Below are positions 49,655-59,477 of a DNA stretch of 64,000 nt, piece by piece. Source of the stretch: Segatella hominis (GTDB lineage: Bacteria > Bacteroidota > Bacteroidia > Bacteroidales > Bacteroidaceae); contig NZ_CP137559.1 in NCBI RefSeq assembly GCF_019249725.2, forward strand, positions 1,345,501 through 1,409,500, in the 5' to 3' direction. How positions within the stretch are numbered: position 1 is the stretch's first letter; each line of letters begins with the position of its first letter. Position numbers and translations under genes: made by a program. The notes beneath the pieces are model-generated. The model saw nothing but the letters and a program-made list of their open reading frames with translations, ran no database searches and was not told where the DNA came from.

Positions 49655-50437
49655 ATGGCTATTCAATTTGCTCACAACACCCAAGCACAGTTAGACACCA
49701 GAAATCTGAATGTCTATATCAACGGTGCCCAGATTCTGAAAGATGTAAACGTAAGTATCCCAAAGAACAAGATTACCTGCATCATCGGTCCTTCTGGTTG
49801 CGGCAAATCAACTTTACTCCGCACTTTCAATCGCCTGAACGACCGCGTGGAAGGTCTGAAAATGAATGGTGAGGTAAACTTAGGTGAAAATAATATCCTC
49901 GAAGCAGGCAGCAGCAAGCTCTCTGAAGTGCGCCGCAACATAGGTCTCGTACCTCAGCGCCCATGCCCACTCCCTATGAGCATCTACGACAACGTGGCAT
50001 ACGGCTGCCGTATTCATGGCATCCACAACAGAAAAAAGCTCGACAGCATCGTAGAGCATTACCTGAAAGCAGTAGGTCTCTGGGAGGAAGTGAAAGACAG
50101 ACTGAAGACTCCTGCTTCCAAGTTGAGCGGCGGTCAGCAGCAGCGCCTCTGCCTTGCCAGAAGCCTTGCCGTAGAACCAAGTTACCTCCTCGCCGATGAG
50201 AGCACCTCTGCTCTCGACCCTATCAGCAGCAAAAAGGTAGAACAGCTCTTCACTGAATTGAAGAAAGACTATAGCATCGTGATGGTGACACATACCCTGC
50301 GCCAGGCACTCCGCATAGCCGACCATGTCATCTTCATGTATCTCGGCGAAGTGATCGAAGAAGGAAGCGCAGAAGAAGTATTCAAGAATCCAAAGCACGA
50401 ACTGACCAAAGAGTATCTGAACGGAGCGTTCAGCTAA
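49655..50437 (+). CDS. pstB: Phosphate ABC transporter ATP-binding protein
   Basis: A 260-residue ABC ATPase: Walker A GPSGCGKST (47-55), the PstB-typical LLRTFNRLND just after it, Q-loop VPQRPCPLPMSIYDNV, signature LSGGQQQR and Walker B YLLADEST. In most PstB proteins the last reads DEPT; here it is DEST. The protein should power phosphate import, but the permeases PstC and PstA and the regulator PhoU are not in the window, so the transporter is split or this pair is an orphan. Monocistronic, between the shared operator and thrA. Confidence 0.85.
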   Translation: MAIQFAHNTQAQLDTRNLNVYINGAQILKDVNVSIPKNKITCIIGPSGCGKSTLLRTFNRLNDRVEGLKMNGEVNLGENNILEAGSSKLSEVRRNIGLVPQRPCPLPMSIYDNVAYGCRIHGIHNRKKLDSIVEHYLKAVGLWEEVKDRLKTPASKLSGGQQQRLCLARSLAVEPSYLLADESTSALDPISSKKVEQLFTELKKDYSIVMVTHTLRQALRIADHVIFMYLGEVIEEGSAEEVFKNPKHELTKEYLNGAFS

Positions 50438-50582
50438 AATAATCTGGGGCAAGACGTGCTATCATAGGCTTACCAAAAACAAAGCTTTCCATAATAGCAT
50501 CCCTAAATATACATACAATTGCTGTAAAAAATAGTATAAAAATACATTTCTTGCAGCAATTTGTTACTTTTCTCCAATTTTC

Positions 50583-50614
50583 TTTGGCAGTTTGACAGAA
50601 ACTTTGTATTTTTG
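50583..50614 (+). promoter_or_regulatory. Promoter of the threonine operon
   Basis: TTTG (50583-50586), 20 bases, TATTTTTG (50607-50614). The leader contains a small hairpin CCCCG/CGGGG (50634-50650) 35 bases before thrA. No threonine- or isoleucine-rich leader peptide was found. Confidence 0.75.
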
Positions 50615-50684
50615 CGGTCAAGTTTTGTTTCAGCCCCGGTCGTTTCGGGGGGAACACTACATTACCAACAAAAATCAATAACAA

Positions 50685-53120
50685 ATGAAAGTATTAAAAT
50701 TCGGCGGAACATCTGTTGGTTCCGTAAAAAGCATCCTCAGCTTAAAACGTATCGTAGAAAATGAGGCTAAGAAACAGAGTGTAGTGGTTGTCGTGAGCGC
50801 ACTTGGCGGAATCACCGACAAACTTCTGCAAACGTCTCAGCTTGCCCTCAAGGGTGATGAACAATGGAAAGTCGAATTCGACGCCATGGTTGATCGCCAC
50901 CACAAGATGATAGACACCATCATCACCGACACCTCAGACAGAGAAAACTTATTCAAATCGGTCGATGCCCTCTTCGAGCAGTTGAAGAGCATCTATTTCG
51001 GTGTGTATCTCATCCACGATTTAAGCGAAAAGACACAGGATGCCATCGTGAGCTATGGAGAAAGGCTCAGTTCGAAGATCGTTGCCACATTGATTCGTGG
51101 CGCCAAGTGGTTTGACTCACGTAACTTCATCAAGACAGAGCGTATCAATAGAAAGCATACCCTCGATAGTGAGTTGACCAACAAATTGGTAAAGGATACC
51201 TTCGCAGAGCTGCCTCGCATCTCTCTCGTACCGGGTTTTATCAGCCGCGACAAGAATACCGAGCGTACTACCAACCTCGGACGTGGCGGTAGCGACTACA
51301 CCGCAGCTATTATCGCAGCAGCACTCAATGCAGAAGTGCTTGAAATCTGGACCGATGTGGATGGCTTTATGACTGCAGACCCACGTGTCATCAAATCAGC
51401 TTACACAATCAACGAACTGAGTTACATCGAAGCGATGGAGCTTTGCAACTTTGGTGCAAAGGTCATCTACCCTCCTACTATCTACCCAGTTTGTGTCAAG
51501 AATATTCCTATCAAGGTCAAGAATACCTTCAACCCAGAGGCTCCTGGCACCATCATCAAGAACAAGATTGATGGCGACTCCAAACCTATCAAGGGTATTT
51601 CTTCTATCAATGGTACAGCACTTATTACCGTAACCGGTCTTTCCATGGTCGGTGTCATCGGCGTCAACCGCCGTATCTTTACCGCTCTTGCCAATGAAGG
51701 CATCTCTGTGTTCATGGTTTCCCAGGCATCTTCAGAGAACTCTACCTCTATCGGTGTAAGAGAGCAGGACGTAGAAGAAGCTGTAAGAGTATTGAATGAG
51801 GAATTCAAGAATGAGATTGCCGACGGCGCCATGTTCCCTATGCACGCAGAATGCGGTCTGGCTACCATCGCCATCGTAGGTGAGAACATGAAGCACGCTG
51901 CAGGTATCGCTGGTAAGCTGTTCGGTACACTCGGACGAAGTGGTATCTCAGTCATCGCCTGTGCACAGGGTGCTTCGGAGACCAATATCTCTTTCGTAGT
52001 AAAGAGCGATTTCCTCCGCAAGTCATTGAACGTATTACACGACAGTTTCTTCCTTTCAGAATACAAGGTGCTCAATCTCTTTATCTGCGGTGTGGGCACC
52101 GTGGGTGGCAAACTGATTGAGCAGATCAAGAACCAGTACGAAGAACTCAAGGAGCGCAACAAACTCAAGCTCAACGTGGTGGGTATTGCATCTTCCCACA
52201 ATGCCATCTTCGACCGTGACGGTCTCGACCTCGACAATTATCGTGAGGCTCTGAAGGCTTCAGAACCAAGTACCAACGAGACCCTGAAGGAAAAGATTCT
52301 GAATATGAATATCTTCAACAGCGTATTCGTGGACTGTACTGCAAGCAAGGATGTGGCAAGTCTCTACCAGAGTCTTCTGGAGCACAACGTGAGCATTATC
52401 GCAGCCAACAAGATAGCTGCTTCCAGCGAATATGAGAACTATGAGCGATTGAAGAAGACGGCCATCCAGCGTGGTGTCGTATTCCGTTTTGAAACCAACG
52501 TAGGTGCTGGTCTTCCTATCATCGGAACTATCAACGACCTCCGAAACTCTGGTGATAAAATCCTTAAGATTGAGGCAGTTCTGTCTGGTACGCTCAACTT
52601 TATCTTTAACGCTATCTCTGGTGTCGTACCATTCTCTGAGACCGTTCGCCTCGCCAAAGAGAAGGGCTATAGCGAGCCTGATCCACGCATCGACCTGAGC
52701 GGTATGGACGTTGTACGCAAGTTGGTTATCCTCTCTCGTGAAGCAGGCTACCGTGTAGAACAAGATGACGTTGAAAAGAACCTCTTCGTACCAGACGAAT
52801 ACTTCCAGGGCAGTCTGGATGATTTCTGGAAGAAGTTGCCTGAGTTGGATCCAGAATTCGAGGCAAAGCGCAAGACCCTCGACATCGAGCACAAGCGCTG
52901 GCGCTTCGTGGCAACCCTCGACGGTGGCAAGACCAGCGTAGGCTTGCAGGCAGTAGGTCCAGAGCATCCGTTCTACAACCTCGAAGGCAGCAACAACATC
53001 GTGTTGCTCACCACCGAGCGCTACAAGGAATACCCTATGATGATTCAGGGTTATGGAGCCGGAGCAAGCGTAACTGCAGCCGGTGTATTCGCCAACATCA
53101 TGAGTATCGCCAACATTTAA
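50685..53120 (+). CDS. thrA: Bifunctional aspartate kinase / homoserine dehydrogenase
   Basis: An 811-residue fusion. The kinase part begins MKVLKFGGTSVGSVKSI (the ATP-binding KFGGTS) and extends to about 290; two ACT domains for feedback control follow (about 310-460, e.g. VTGLSMVGVIGVNRRIFTAL and AIVGENMKHAAGIAGKLFGTL). The dehydrogenase part starts near 465 (FICGVGTVGGKLIEQI, NADP site) and contains AANKIAASSEYENY and AVLSGTLNFIFN. It catalyses the first and third steps from aspartate to homoserine. First gene of thrA-kinase-thrC; ACT domains suggest inhibition by threonine. Confidence 0.95.
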   Translation: MKVLKFGGTSVGSVKSILSLKRIVENEAKKQSVVVVVSALGGITDKLLQTSQLALKGDEQWKVEFDAMVDRHHKMIDTIITDTSDRENLFKSVDALFEQLKSIYFGVYLIHDLSEKTQDAIVSYGERLSSKIVATLIRGAKWFDSRNFIKTERINRKHTLDSELTNKLVKDTFAELPRISLVPGFISRDKNTERTTNLGRGGSDYTAAIIAAALNAEVLEIWTDVDGFMTADPRVIKSAYTINELSYIEAMELCNFGAKVIYPPTIYPVCVKNIPIKVKNTFNPEAPGTIIKNKIDGDSKPIKGISSINGTALITVTGLSMVGVIGVNRRIFTALANEGISVFMVSQASSENSTSIGVREQDVEEAVRVLNEEFKNEIADGAMFPMHAECGLATIAIVGENMKHAAGIAGKLFGTLGRSGISVIACAQGASETNISFVVKSDFLRKSLNVLHDSFFLSEYKVLNLFICGVGTVGGKLIEQIKNQYEELKERNKLKLNVVGIASSHNAIFDRDGLDLDNYREALKASEPSTNETLKEKILNMNIFNSVFVDCTASKDVASLYQSLLEHNVSIIAANKIAASSEYENYERLKKTAIQRGVVFRFETNVGAGLPIIGTINDLRNSGDKILKIEAVLSGTLNFIFNAISGVVPFSETVRLAKEKGYSEPDPRIDLSGMDVVRKLVILSREAGYRVEQDDVEKNLFVPDEYFQGSLDDFWKKLPELDPEFEAKRKTLDIEHKRWRFVATLDGGKTSVGLQAVGPEHPFYNLEGSNNIVLLTTERYKEYPMMIQGYGAGASVTAAGVFANIMSIANI

Positions 53121-53150
53121 TCGTATCATACCAATAAAAGGATAACAATT

Positions 53151-54458
53151 ATGAAGCATATTATCATACTTGGCGACGGCATGGCTGACCACCCAGTGGA
53201 GAGACTGGGTGGCAAGACCTTGCTGCAATACGCCAACAAACCATATATGGACATGCTTGCCAAGATGGGAAAGACAGGCAGACTCGTTACAGTACCAGAC
53301 GGATTTCATCCAGGTTCTGAGGTAGCTAACAGTTCTATCATGGGCTACGATCAGAACGAAGTCTATGAGGGACGCGGTCCTCTGGAAGCAGCCAGCATCG
53401 GCTATGAGATGAGTCCGAATGATTTCGCCCTTCGCTGCAATATTATCAATGTGAACGATGGCATTATCATCACCCACAACGGAGGCAATCTGGAAACAGA
53501 GGATGCAGATGTACTCATCAAGTATCTGAACGAGAAACTCGCCAGTCAGTATCCTGGCATCGTGAAGTTTATCACAGGTATCCAATACCGACACCTCCTG
53601 ATTATCAAGGGAGGTAATAAGTATGTGGATTGTGCTCCTCCTCACGATCATCCGAACGAGGAATGGAAACCACTTCTGGTAAAACCGATGGAGAACGTAG
53701 ATGCAGCATTGCTCGCTGCGCATGACAAGGATGCCAACGGCAAGGCTATCGATCCGTTAGCCGATGAATACCGCATGAGCGCACAGCAGACTGCCGATCT
53801 CCTGAATGAACTGATTCTGAAGAGTCAGGAAATCCTGGAGAACCACCCTTTCAATGTGGCACGCAAGGAACGCGGAGAGCGCATGGCTAACATCATCTGG
53901 CCTTGGGGCGGCGGTTATCGTCCTCACATGCTCACGCTCTCACAGATGTATCCTCAGATCAAGCGAGGTTCTGTCATCTCTGCAGTCGATCTGATTCGCG
54001 GTATCGGTCATTATGCCGGTCTCCGTAACATCATCGTGGAAGGAGCGACAGGTCTTGCTGACACCAATTATGAAGGTAAGGCGCAGGCTGCTATTGATGC
54101 TCTGAAGGAAGGCGACGATTTCGTATATGTACATGTAGAAGCAAGCGATGAGGCCGGCCATGATGGCGATCTGGAGTTGAAGATCAAGACTATTGAAAAC
54201 CTTGACAGGAGACTCATCAAGCCTATCTACGATGAGGTTTCCAAGTGGGATGAACCAGTATGCATCGCCATCCTGCCTGACCACCCTACTCCAGTAGAAA
54301 TTCGCACCCATGTGAAGGAGCCAGTACCTTTCATCATCTACTACCCAGGCATAACACCTGACGAGGTAGAGAAATACGACGAGGTAAGTTGCGTACGTGG
54401 CAGCTATGGTCTGCTACAGCTGCAAGACTTCATGAATGCATTCATGGCCATCAAATAA
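53151..54458 (+). CDS. ApgM-type alkaline-phosphatase-fold enzyme, probable homoserine kinase
   Basis: A 435-residue protein of the archaeal-type cofactor-independent phosphoglycerate mutase family: MKHIIILGDGMADHP (metal site), SEVANSSIMGYD (the phospho-serine loop, S residues 63-66), GRGPLEAAS and HVEASDEAGHDGD (metal histidines). It lies between thrA and thrC, where a homoserine kinase is needed and no GHMP-type thrB is present. A homologue in Bacteroides thetaiotaomicron has been proposed to be homoserine kinase, so that role is preferred here to the mutase reaction. The call rests on context; the residues do not decide it. Confidence 0.75.
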   Translation: MKHIIILGDGMADHPVERLGGKTLLQYANKPYMDMLAKMGKTGRLVTVPDGFHPGSEVANSSIMGYDQNEVYEGRGPLEAASIGYEMSPNDFALRCNIINVNDGIIITHNGGNLETEDADVLIKYLNEKLASQYPGIVKFITGIQYRHLLIIKGGNKYVDCAPPHDHPNEEWKPLLVKPMENVDAALLAAHDKDANGKAIDPLADEYRMSAQQTADLLNELILKSQEILENHPFNVARKERGERMANIIWPWGGGYRPHMLTLSQMYPQIKRGSVISAVDLIRGIGHYAGLRNIIVEGATGLADTNYEGKAQAAIDALKEGDDFVYVHVEASDEAGHDGDLELKIKTIENLDRRLIKPIYDEVSKWDEPVCIAILPDHPTPVEIRTHVKEPVPFIIYYPGITPDEVEKYDEVSCVRGSYGLLQLQDFMNAFMAIK

Positions 54459-54505
54459 TGTTTATCAATTAAACAGACATCATTAACATAAAAAAAATTG
54501 GAAAA

Positions 54506-55807
54506 ATGAAATATTATTCAACAAATAAGAAAGCACCGATTGCCGATCTTCACAAGGCAGTAGTAAAAGGTTTGGCAGAAGACCGCGGTCTCTACATGCC
54601 TGAAATCATCAAGAAGTTACCAAAGGAATTCTTCGACAATATCGAAAAGTTCTCTTTCCAGGAGATAGCTTATCAGGTGGCAGACGCTTTCTTTGGCGAG
54701 GATGTGGATGCAGACTCTTTGAAGAAAATCGTCTATGACACCTTGGCATTCGATTGCCCTGTCGTAGAGGTAGAACCAAACATCTACTCTCTGGAATTGT
54801 TCCATGGTCCTACTCTCGCTTTCAAGGATGTAGGTGCCCGTTTCATGGCCCGTCTGTTGCAATACTTCGTACGCCAGGAAGGCAAAGAAGAAGTGAATGT
54901 GCTCGTTGCCACATCTGGTGATACTGGTTCAGCCGTAGCCAATGGATTCCTCGGCGTAGAGGGCATTCATGTCTATGTACTCTATCCAAAGGGTAAGGTG
55001 AGCAAGATTCAGGAAAGCCAGTTTACTACCCTCGGTCAGAACATCACAGCCCTTGAAGTGGATGGCGTTTTCGATGACTGTCAGGCACTCGTAAAATCAG
55101 CTTTCATGGATGAGGAACTGAATAAGCACATGAAGTTGACTTCAGCCAACTCTATCAATGTAGCTCGCTTCCTGCCTCAGGCATTCTACTATTTCAATGC
55201 CTATGCACGCATGAAGGAGAAAGGATTGGCAGACAAGTTGGTAATCTGTGTACCAAGCGGAAACTTCGGTAATATCACAGCCGGTCTGTTCGGTCACGAG
55301 ATGGGCTTGCCTATCCACCGCTTCATCGCAGCCAACAATGCCAACGATATTTTCTACAACTACCTGCAGACTGGTGAGTACAAACCTCAGCCAAGCAAGG
55401 CAACCATTGCCAACGCAATGGACGTAGGCGACCCAAGCAATTTCGCCCGCATCTATGATCTCTACAAGGGCAATCATGATGCCATCACAGCCTATATCAG
55501 CGGTGCCACCTACAAGGACGATCAGATAGCAGAGACCATGAAGCAATGCTACAATGACACCAAGTATGTACTTGACCCTCATGGCGCTTGCGGTTATCGT
55601 GCCCTGAAAGAGCAGTTGAAACCAGGCGAAGTAGGTGTATTCCTGGAGACCGCTCACCCAGCCAAGTTCAAGGAGAAGGTAGATAGCATCCTCGGTTCTG
55701 ACATCGAGATTCCTGCACGCCTTGCCGAGTTTATGAAGGGCAAGAAGCAGAGCATCGAAATGACCAAGGACTTCGCTTCATTCAAGAACTATCTGATGAA
55801 CGAATAA
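54506..55807 (+). CDS. thrC: Threonine synthase
   Basis: A 433-residue fold-type II PLP enzyme. K107 in GPTLAFKDVGARF is the PLP lysine; SGDTGSAV (137-144) binds the phosphate and SANSINVARFLPQ is a family motif. It converts O-phosphohomoserine to threonine, ending the operon thrA-kinase-thrC. It follows the kinase gene by 47 bases. The stop codon lies in the first unit of a small tandem repeat. Confidence 0.95.
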   Translation: MKYYSTNKKAPIADLHKAVVKGLAEDRGLYMPEIIKKLPKEFFDNIEKFSFQEIAYQVADAFFGEDVDADSLKKIVYDTLAFDCPVVEVEPNIYSLELFHGPTLAFKDVGARFMARLLQYFVRQEGKEEVNVLVATSGDTGSAVANGFLGVEGIHVYVLYPKGKVSKIQESQFTTLGQNITALEVDGVFDDCQALVKSAFMDEELNKHMKLTSANSINVARFLPQAFYYFNAYARMKEKGLADKLVICVPSGNFGNITAGLFGHEMGLPIHRFIAANNANDIFYNYLQTGEYKPQPSKATIANAMDVGDPSNFARIYDLYKGNHDAITAYISGATYKDDQIAETMKQCYNDTKYVLDPHGACGYRALKEQLKPGEVGVFLETAHPAKFKEKVDSILGSDIEIPARLAEFMKGKKQSIEMTKDFASFKNYLMNE

Positions 55808-55857
55808 AACATGTGAACGAATAAAAAGACACATGTGGAACGAATAAAAAGACAAAA
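55799..55857 (+). repeat. Three tandem copies of the thrC 3' end
   Basis: GAACGAATAAAA occurs at 55800, 55815 and 55839; the last two are followed by AGACA. The first copy holds the last codons and stop of thrC, so the array looks like a slippage duplication of the gene end. Confidence 0.75.
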
Positions 55858-55918
55858 GTTTCTCTCTTTGCAACCCATCATCTAAATGGAATGGCAAGCA
55901 ATCAGAAAACATCATAAG

Positions 55919-55946
55919 AGCCTTTCTGTTTTTCGGCAGAAAGGCT
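55919..55946 (+). terminator. Terminator of the threonine operon
   Basis: Stem AGCCTTTCTG/CAGAAAGGCT followed by TTTTTT. The stretch 55947-56034 holds nothing else recognisable. Confidence 0.85.
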
Positions 55947-56034
55947 TTTTTGTGCTTTGTGGACGCCAATTTGTAAACTCCATATTACAGATTTACAACA
56001 ATTAGCACAAAATTCTATAATTCATAGCCAATAA

Positions 56035-56066
56035 TTTGGCAGTATCAAATAAAATTATTATTTTTG
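56035..56066 (+). promoter_or_regulatory. Promoter of pgk
   Basis: TTTG (56035-56038), 20 bases, TATTTTTG (56059-56066). The leader is about 125 bases, without a recognised structure. Confidence 0.8.
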
Positions 56067-56197
56067 CCTACAGTTTCAGCAGGACAATCATGATTAGCAG
56101 CGGCAAGCTCTCCTAAAGCCCATCCTATGCGAAGTTGTGCAGTATCCATGCAAAGTAGTAAATAAGTTAATAACAACTAAAATAAAATTTAGGTAAA

Positions 56198-57445
56198 ATG
56201 AAAATTGAAGATTTTAACTTTGCCGGTCACAAGGCAATCGTACGCGTTGATTTCAATGTGCCATTGGATGAGAATGGTAATGTAACTGACGACACTCGTA
56301 TCCGTGGTGCCCTCCCTACTTTGAAGAAGGTACTCGCAGACGGTGGTGCTCTTATCATGATGAGCCACATGGGTAAGCCAAAGGGCAAAGTTAAACCAGA
56401 ACTTTCTCTTTCTCAGATTGTAAAGAACGTTTCTGACGCTCTCGGTGTAGAGGTTAAGTTTGCTAAGGACTGCGGTAACGCTGATGCTGAGGCTGCTGCC
56501 TTGAAGCCAGGTGAGGCTCTCTTGCTCGAGAACCTTCGTTTCTACCCAGAAGAGGAAGGTAAGCCAGTTGGCGTAGAGAAGGGTACTCCTGAGTTCGACG
56601 CTGCTAAGGCTGAGATGAAGGAACGCCAGAAGAAGTTCGCTGCTAAGTTGGCTTCTTACGCTGATGTATATGTAATGGACGCATTCGGTACAGCACACCG
56701 CAAGCACGCTTCTACTGCAGTTATCGCTGACAGCTTCGATAAGGATCACAAGATGCTCGGCTTCTTGATGGAGAAGGAAGTAAAGGCTGTTGATGCAGTA
56801 CTCGGCAACATCAAGCGCCCATTCACAGCTATCATGGGTGGTTCTAAGGTTTCTACTAAGATCGGTATCATCGAGAACTTGTTGACCAAGGTTGACAACC
56901 TCATTCTCTGCGGTGGTATGACTTATACATTCTCTAAGGCTCTCGGTGGCAAGATCGGTATGTCTATCTGCGAGGATGACAAGCTCGACGTTGCTCTCGA
57001 TGTAATCAAGAAGGCTAAGGAGAACGGCGTAAACCTCGTACTCGGTACAGATTCTATCTGCGGTGACGATTTCAAGAACGACTGCAATACACAGGTTTGC
57101 CCATCTAACAACATCCCTGACGGTTGGGAGGGTATGGACGCAGGTCCTGAGACTCGCAAGGCTTTCGCTGCAGCTATCAAGGGTGCTAAGACTATCCTCT
57201 GGAACGGTCCTGCTGGTGTCTTCGAGTTCGACAACTTCGCTGGTGGTTCTAAGGCAATTGCTGACGCAATCGCTGAGGCTACTAAGGAGGGTGCATTCTC
57301 TCTCATCGGTGGTGGTGACTCTGTAGCTTGTATCAACAAGTTCGGCTTGGCTGATCAGGTTTCTTACATCTCTACTGGTGGTGGTGCTCTTCTCGAGGCT
57401 ATCGAGGGTAAGGTATTGCCAGGTGTAGCTGCTATCGAGAAGTAA
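56198..57445 (+). CDS. pgk: Phosphoglycerate kinase
   Basis: A 415-residue glycolytic enzyme: [22 protein letters not shown] (substrate-binding N-domain), [40 protein letters not shown] and the C-terminal [26 protein letters not shown] (nucleotide site). Transfers phosphate between 1,3-bisphosphoglycerate and ADP. The codon use is strongly biased towards a few codons, as expected for a highly expressed gene. Single-gene unit. Confidence 0.97.
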   Translation: MKIEDFNFAGHKAIVRVDFNVPLDENGNVTDDTRIRGALPTLKKVLADGGALIMMSHMGKPKGKVKPELSLSQIVKNVSDALGVEVKFAKDCGNADAEAAALKPGEALLLENLRFYPEEEGKPVGVEKGTPEFDAAKAEMKERQKKFAAKLASYADVYVMDAFGTAHRKHASTAVIADSFDKDHKMLGFLMEKEVKAVDAVLGNIKRPFTAIMGGSKVSTKIGIIENLLTKVDNLILCGGMTYTFSKALGGKIGMSICEDDKLDVALDVIKKAKENGVNLVLGTDSICGDDFKNDCNTQVCPSNNIPDGWEGMDAGPETRKAFAAAIKGAKTILWNGPAGVFEFDNFAGGSKAIADAIAEATKEGAFSLIGGGDSVACINKFGLADQVSYISTGGGALLEAIEGKVLPGVAAIEK

Positions 57446-57544
57446 TAGCTAAACACATTTAATTATCTAAAAGTAATCGTCAGGACTTTCCCGGATTTCA
57501 GGAAATATTCCTATAGAAAGCTTGAAGATAAAGGAAAATATAAG

Positions 57545-57577
57545 TTCGAGGGCATCCTCTTTAGTGGTGTCCTCGAA
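57545..57577 (+). terminator. Probable terminator of pgk
   Basis: Arms TTCGAGG and CCTCGAA with partial inner pairing; followed by TTTTCAGTTTT. Confidence 0.6.
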
Positions 57578-57626
57578 TTTTCAGTTTTAGCAAATACCCC
57601 TAAGAATCTACAACTTAACAATAATA

Positions 57627-59318
57627 ATGGATTGGATTATTAATCTATTTACCAATACGGAATCCGTGGCTCACATCGCCCTACTCTATGCGATTGTCAT
57701 TGCCATCGGCGTGTATCTCGGTAAAATCAAAATCGGAGGTATCTCTTTAGGTGTTACCTTCGTTCTCTTCGCTGGTATTCTCGCAGGTCATGTGGGATTC
57801 ACAGCACCAAAGGATATCCTGACTTTCATACAAGACTTCGGATTGATTCTCTTTGTCTTCATGATTGGTCTTCAGGTAGGTCCTGGTTTCTTCGAGAGTT
57901 TCAAGAAAGGCGGTGTCACCCTCAACTTGCTCTCTACAGGAGCCATTTTCCTCAACGTATGCGTGATGTTTGCATGCTACTACTTGTTCTTTGACACAAG
58001 CAACCCTAACAACCTTCCGATGATGGTAGGTACGCTCTATGGTGCTGTAACCAATACCCCAGGTCTTGGTGCTGCCAACGAAGCGTTGCTCAGCGTATTC
58101 CCTAATGGTGCGCCAAGTATTGCCAATGGTTATGCTTGCGCCTACCCTCTTGGTGTGGTTGGCATCATTGGTGCTACCATTCTGATCAAGTATATCTGCA
58201 AGGTAAACCCTCAAGAGGAGGAAGAACAGTTGAACATGGAAGATGCAGCCAACCCACATGCCAAGGCACACAACATGCACTTGCGTGTGGAGAATGCTTA
58301 TATCGCAGGTCGCACATTACGTGAAGTATCAGAATTTTTGAACCGCGACATTGTATGCTCACGTCTCTTGCACAAGGGCGAGGTGAGCATCCCAAATAGT
58401 AAGACAACCTTTGAGGTAGGCGACGAACTCCTCGTAGTTTGTGCTGAGGCTGATGCAGAAGCAATCAAGGCATTCATCGGCCCTGAGATTGATGCAGAAT
58501 GGGACCGCGAGAAGGATGAGGTTCAGCACTTTGTTTCCCGCCGCATTATCGTTACCCGTCCAGAAATGAACGGTAAGACCCTCGGTAAGATGCACTTCTC
58601 CAGCGTATATGGCGTGAACGTAACCCGTATCTCCCGTCAGGGAATGGACATCTTTGCTGGCCGCAACCACCACTTCCACGTAGGTGACAAGATTTTGGTA
58701 GTAGGTCCTGAAGAGAATGTAAACCGTGTGGCAGAAATGATGGGTAACTCCGTGAAGCGTCTGGATGCACCTAACATCGCAACCATCTTCGTAGGTATCA
58801 TGGTAGGTATCATCTTCGGTAGCCTCCCATTTGCAGTACCAGGAATGCCAGTTCCTCTGAAATTAGGTATCGCGGGTGGTCCGCTGATCATCGCTATTTT
58901 GATCGGCCGATTCGGTTATCACTTCAAACTGGTGACTTATACGACCACATCTGCCAACATGATGCTACGAGAAATCGGACTGGTATTGTTCCTGGCAAGT
59001 GTGGGAATCAAGGCTGGAGCAGGATTCTGGGATACAGTAGTACAGGGAGACGGACTGAAATACGTAGGTTGCGGTTTCCTCATCACAGTCATCCCTATCC
59101 TGATAATCGGAACCATCGCCCGTCTGAAGTATAAGTTCAACTACTTCACCATCATGGGTATGCTTGCAGGTACCTATACCGACCCACCAGCATTAGCTTA
59201 TGCAAATGCTTCATGCTCGAAAGAGGCTCCTGCAGTAGGCTATTCTACAGTTTATCCGTTGAGTATGTTCCTCAGAATTTTCTCGGCACAGATTGTTGTT
59301 TTGTTCTTCTGCGGATAA
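57627..59318 (+). CDS. AspT/YidE/YbjL-family putative transporter
   Basis: A 563-residue membrane protein with the family plan: five or six hydrophobic segments (1-190) with [12 protein letters not shown], two TrkA-C (RCK-C) domains in the middle (about 215-290 and 300-380), then a second membrane half (390-563) with the matching [11 protein letters not shown]. The two GxxxGPGF-like motifs are the internal repeat. Relatives exchange aspartate and alanine, but most members have no known substrate. The gene lies between pgk and the second decarboxylase locus and is transcribed alone. Confidence 0.85.
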   Translation: MDWIINLFTNTESVAHIALLYAIVIAIGVYLGKIKIGGISLGVTFVLFAGILAGHVGFTAPKDILTFIQDFGLILFVFMIGLQVGPGFFESFKKGGVTLNLLSTGAIFLNVCVMFACYYLFFDTSNPNNLPMMVGTLYGAVTNTPGLGAANEALLSVFPNGAPSIANGYACAYPLGVVGIIGATILIKYICKVNPQEEEEQLNMEDAANPHAKAHNMHLRVENAYIAGRTLREVSEFLNRDIVCSRLLHKGEVSIPNSKTTFEVGDELLVVCAEADAEAIKAFIGPEIDAEWDREKDEVQHFVSRRIIVTRPEMNGKTLGKMHFSSVYGVNVTRISRQGMDIFAGRNHHFHVGDKILVVGPEENVNRVAEMMGNSVKRLDAPNIATIFVGIMVGIIFGSLPFAVPGMPVPLKLGIAGGPLIIAILIGRFGYHFKLVTYTTTSANMMLREIGLVLFLASVGIKAGAGFWDTVVQGDGLKYVGCGFLITVIPILIIGTIARLKYKFNYFTIMGMLAGTYTDPPALAYANASCSKEAPAVGYSTVYPLSMFLRIFSAQIVVLFFCG

Positions 59319-59370
59319 TATAGCTTACAATTACTGAAATAAGCTTAACAAAAAGTTATAAATTATAAAG

Positions 59371-59400
59371 AGGTGCGCATTTTTCAAAAAATGTGCACCT
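59371..59400 (+). terminator. Terminator of the transporter gene
   Basis: Stem AGGTGCGCATTTTT/AAAAATGTGCACCT (one mismatch) followed by TTTTTTT. Confidence 0.85.
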
Positions 59401-59428
59401 TTTTTATGGTTTATTCCCAAATAATTCG

Positions 59429-59436
59429 TATCTTTG
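59429..59436 (+). promoter_or_regulatory. -7 box of the second decarboxylase operon
   Basis: TATCTTTG; no clear -33 element. It begins 28 bases after the previous terminator. Confidence 0.55.
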
Positions 59437-59477
59437 AGCCAAGAAACCTAAGAATAACCCTTTAACGTTAGAAGCGT

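Noticed and set aside
52260..53723. 487-residue open frame on the minus strand
   Set aside because: It lies opposite thrA and the ApgM-type gene; the long open frame follows from codon bias on the coding strand.
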